From an uncultured Lysobacter sp. (lineage in GTDB: Bacteria; Pseudomonadota; Gammaproteobacteria; Xanthomonadales; Xanthomonadaceae), in the NCBI GenBank assembly GCA_902805755.1, contig CADCUA010000546.1:1-6007 (forward strand): DNA of 6,007 bases, given 5' to 3'. The position numbers and the translations under genes are program-made. This document shows positions 5,869 to 6,007 of this stretch, piece after piece (position 1 is the first letter of the stretch; each line of letters starts with the position of its first letter). A model generated the notes under the pieces. The model worked only from the letters and a program-made list of their open reading frames with translations. It was not told where the DNA came from and ran no database searches.

Positions 5869-6007
5869 CGCGGCTGATCCTGGGGTGCGGGGCGCCGGTT
5901 CGGGATCACGCGTCCATCGAGCGCCGATGCGGCGTGCACGGCCGGGGTTATGTGGACGCTGTGCGCCGCTGCGTGTTTGACGGGCATCGGAGGCTGTTCA
6001 ACAGGCA
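5865..6007 (-). CDS. Possible 3' end of a minus-strand gene (partial, doubtful)
   Basis: On the minus strand a frame stays open from the window edge to a TAA at 5867-5865, overlapping the phosphatase stop. It gives about 46 residues rich in Ala, His, Pro and Arg (including MPVKHAAAHSVHITPA), with no motif I recognise. About three quarters of third positions are G or C by my count, somewhat lower than in the neighbouring genes, so the coding case is weak. A second minus-strand frame and one plus-strand frame also stay open here. If real, it would be a convergent gene entering from the right. Otherwise this tail is non-coding spacer. Confidence 0.2.
   Translation of the reverse strand, partial: PVEQPPMPVKHAAAHSVHITPAVHAASALDGRVIPNRRPAPQDQPR
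5875..5908 (+). other. Weak hairpin downstream of the three-gene operon
   Basis: TGATCC (5875-5880) and GGATCA (5903-5908) are complementary, with a few G-T pairs extending the stem inward around a GC-rich loop that includes palindromic GGCGCC. It starts seven bases after the phosphatase stop, where a terminator would be expected. No T-run follows, and loop pairing is poor, so a terminator role is only possible. Confidence 0.25.

Overview
The window is a piece of GC-rich, densely coding chromosome with a very strong G/C bias at third codon positions. Its protein sequences look like those of a gammaproteobacterium of the Xanthomonadaceae/Lysobacteraceae type (Lysobacter-like). That placement is an inference from composition and protein character, not a database match. 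I see no phage, transposase, CRISPR, tRNA or rRNA signal.

Left block (1-2986, + strand). The window opens inside a TonB-dependent outer-membrane receptor, of which about 518 C-terminal residues are present. Its barrel closely resembles E. coli YncD, now called PqqU, the high-affinity importer of the redox cofactor pyrroloquinoline quinone (PQQ). After 74 bases, which contain an 11-bp perfect inverted repeat, comes a lipoprotein with a sorbosone/pyranose-dehydrogenase-type beta-propeller, a family that uses PQQ. The pair reads as a cofactor-scavenging unit: a PQQ importer beside an envelope-anchored enzyme that would need the imported PQQ. This is the most interesting idea in the window.

Middle (2987-3446). 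A small 89-codon gene of unknown function lies on the minus strand. It converges on the dehydrogenase gene with only 24 bases between them, and it has a clear Shine-Dalgarno sequence. A 166-base divergent region follows, with a plausible promoter for the rightward operon and an 11-bp perfect tandem repeat directly abutting the next start codon.

Right block (3447-5868, + strand). Three genes are joined by ATGA stop/start overlaps. They encode an RsmC/RlmG-type rRNA guanine-N2 methyltransferase, the 16S rRNA pseudouridine-516 synthase RsuA, and a HAD-family phosphatase of the beta-phosphoglucomutase-like class. The first two modify ribosomal RNA. The third is of unknown substrate; the family includes pseudouridine-5'-phosphatase, which makes its place behind a pseudouridine synthase worth testing.

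The last 139 bases hold no confident gene. At most they carry the tail of a minus-strand reading frame and a weak hairpin.
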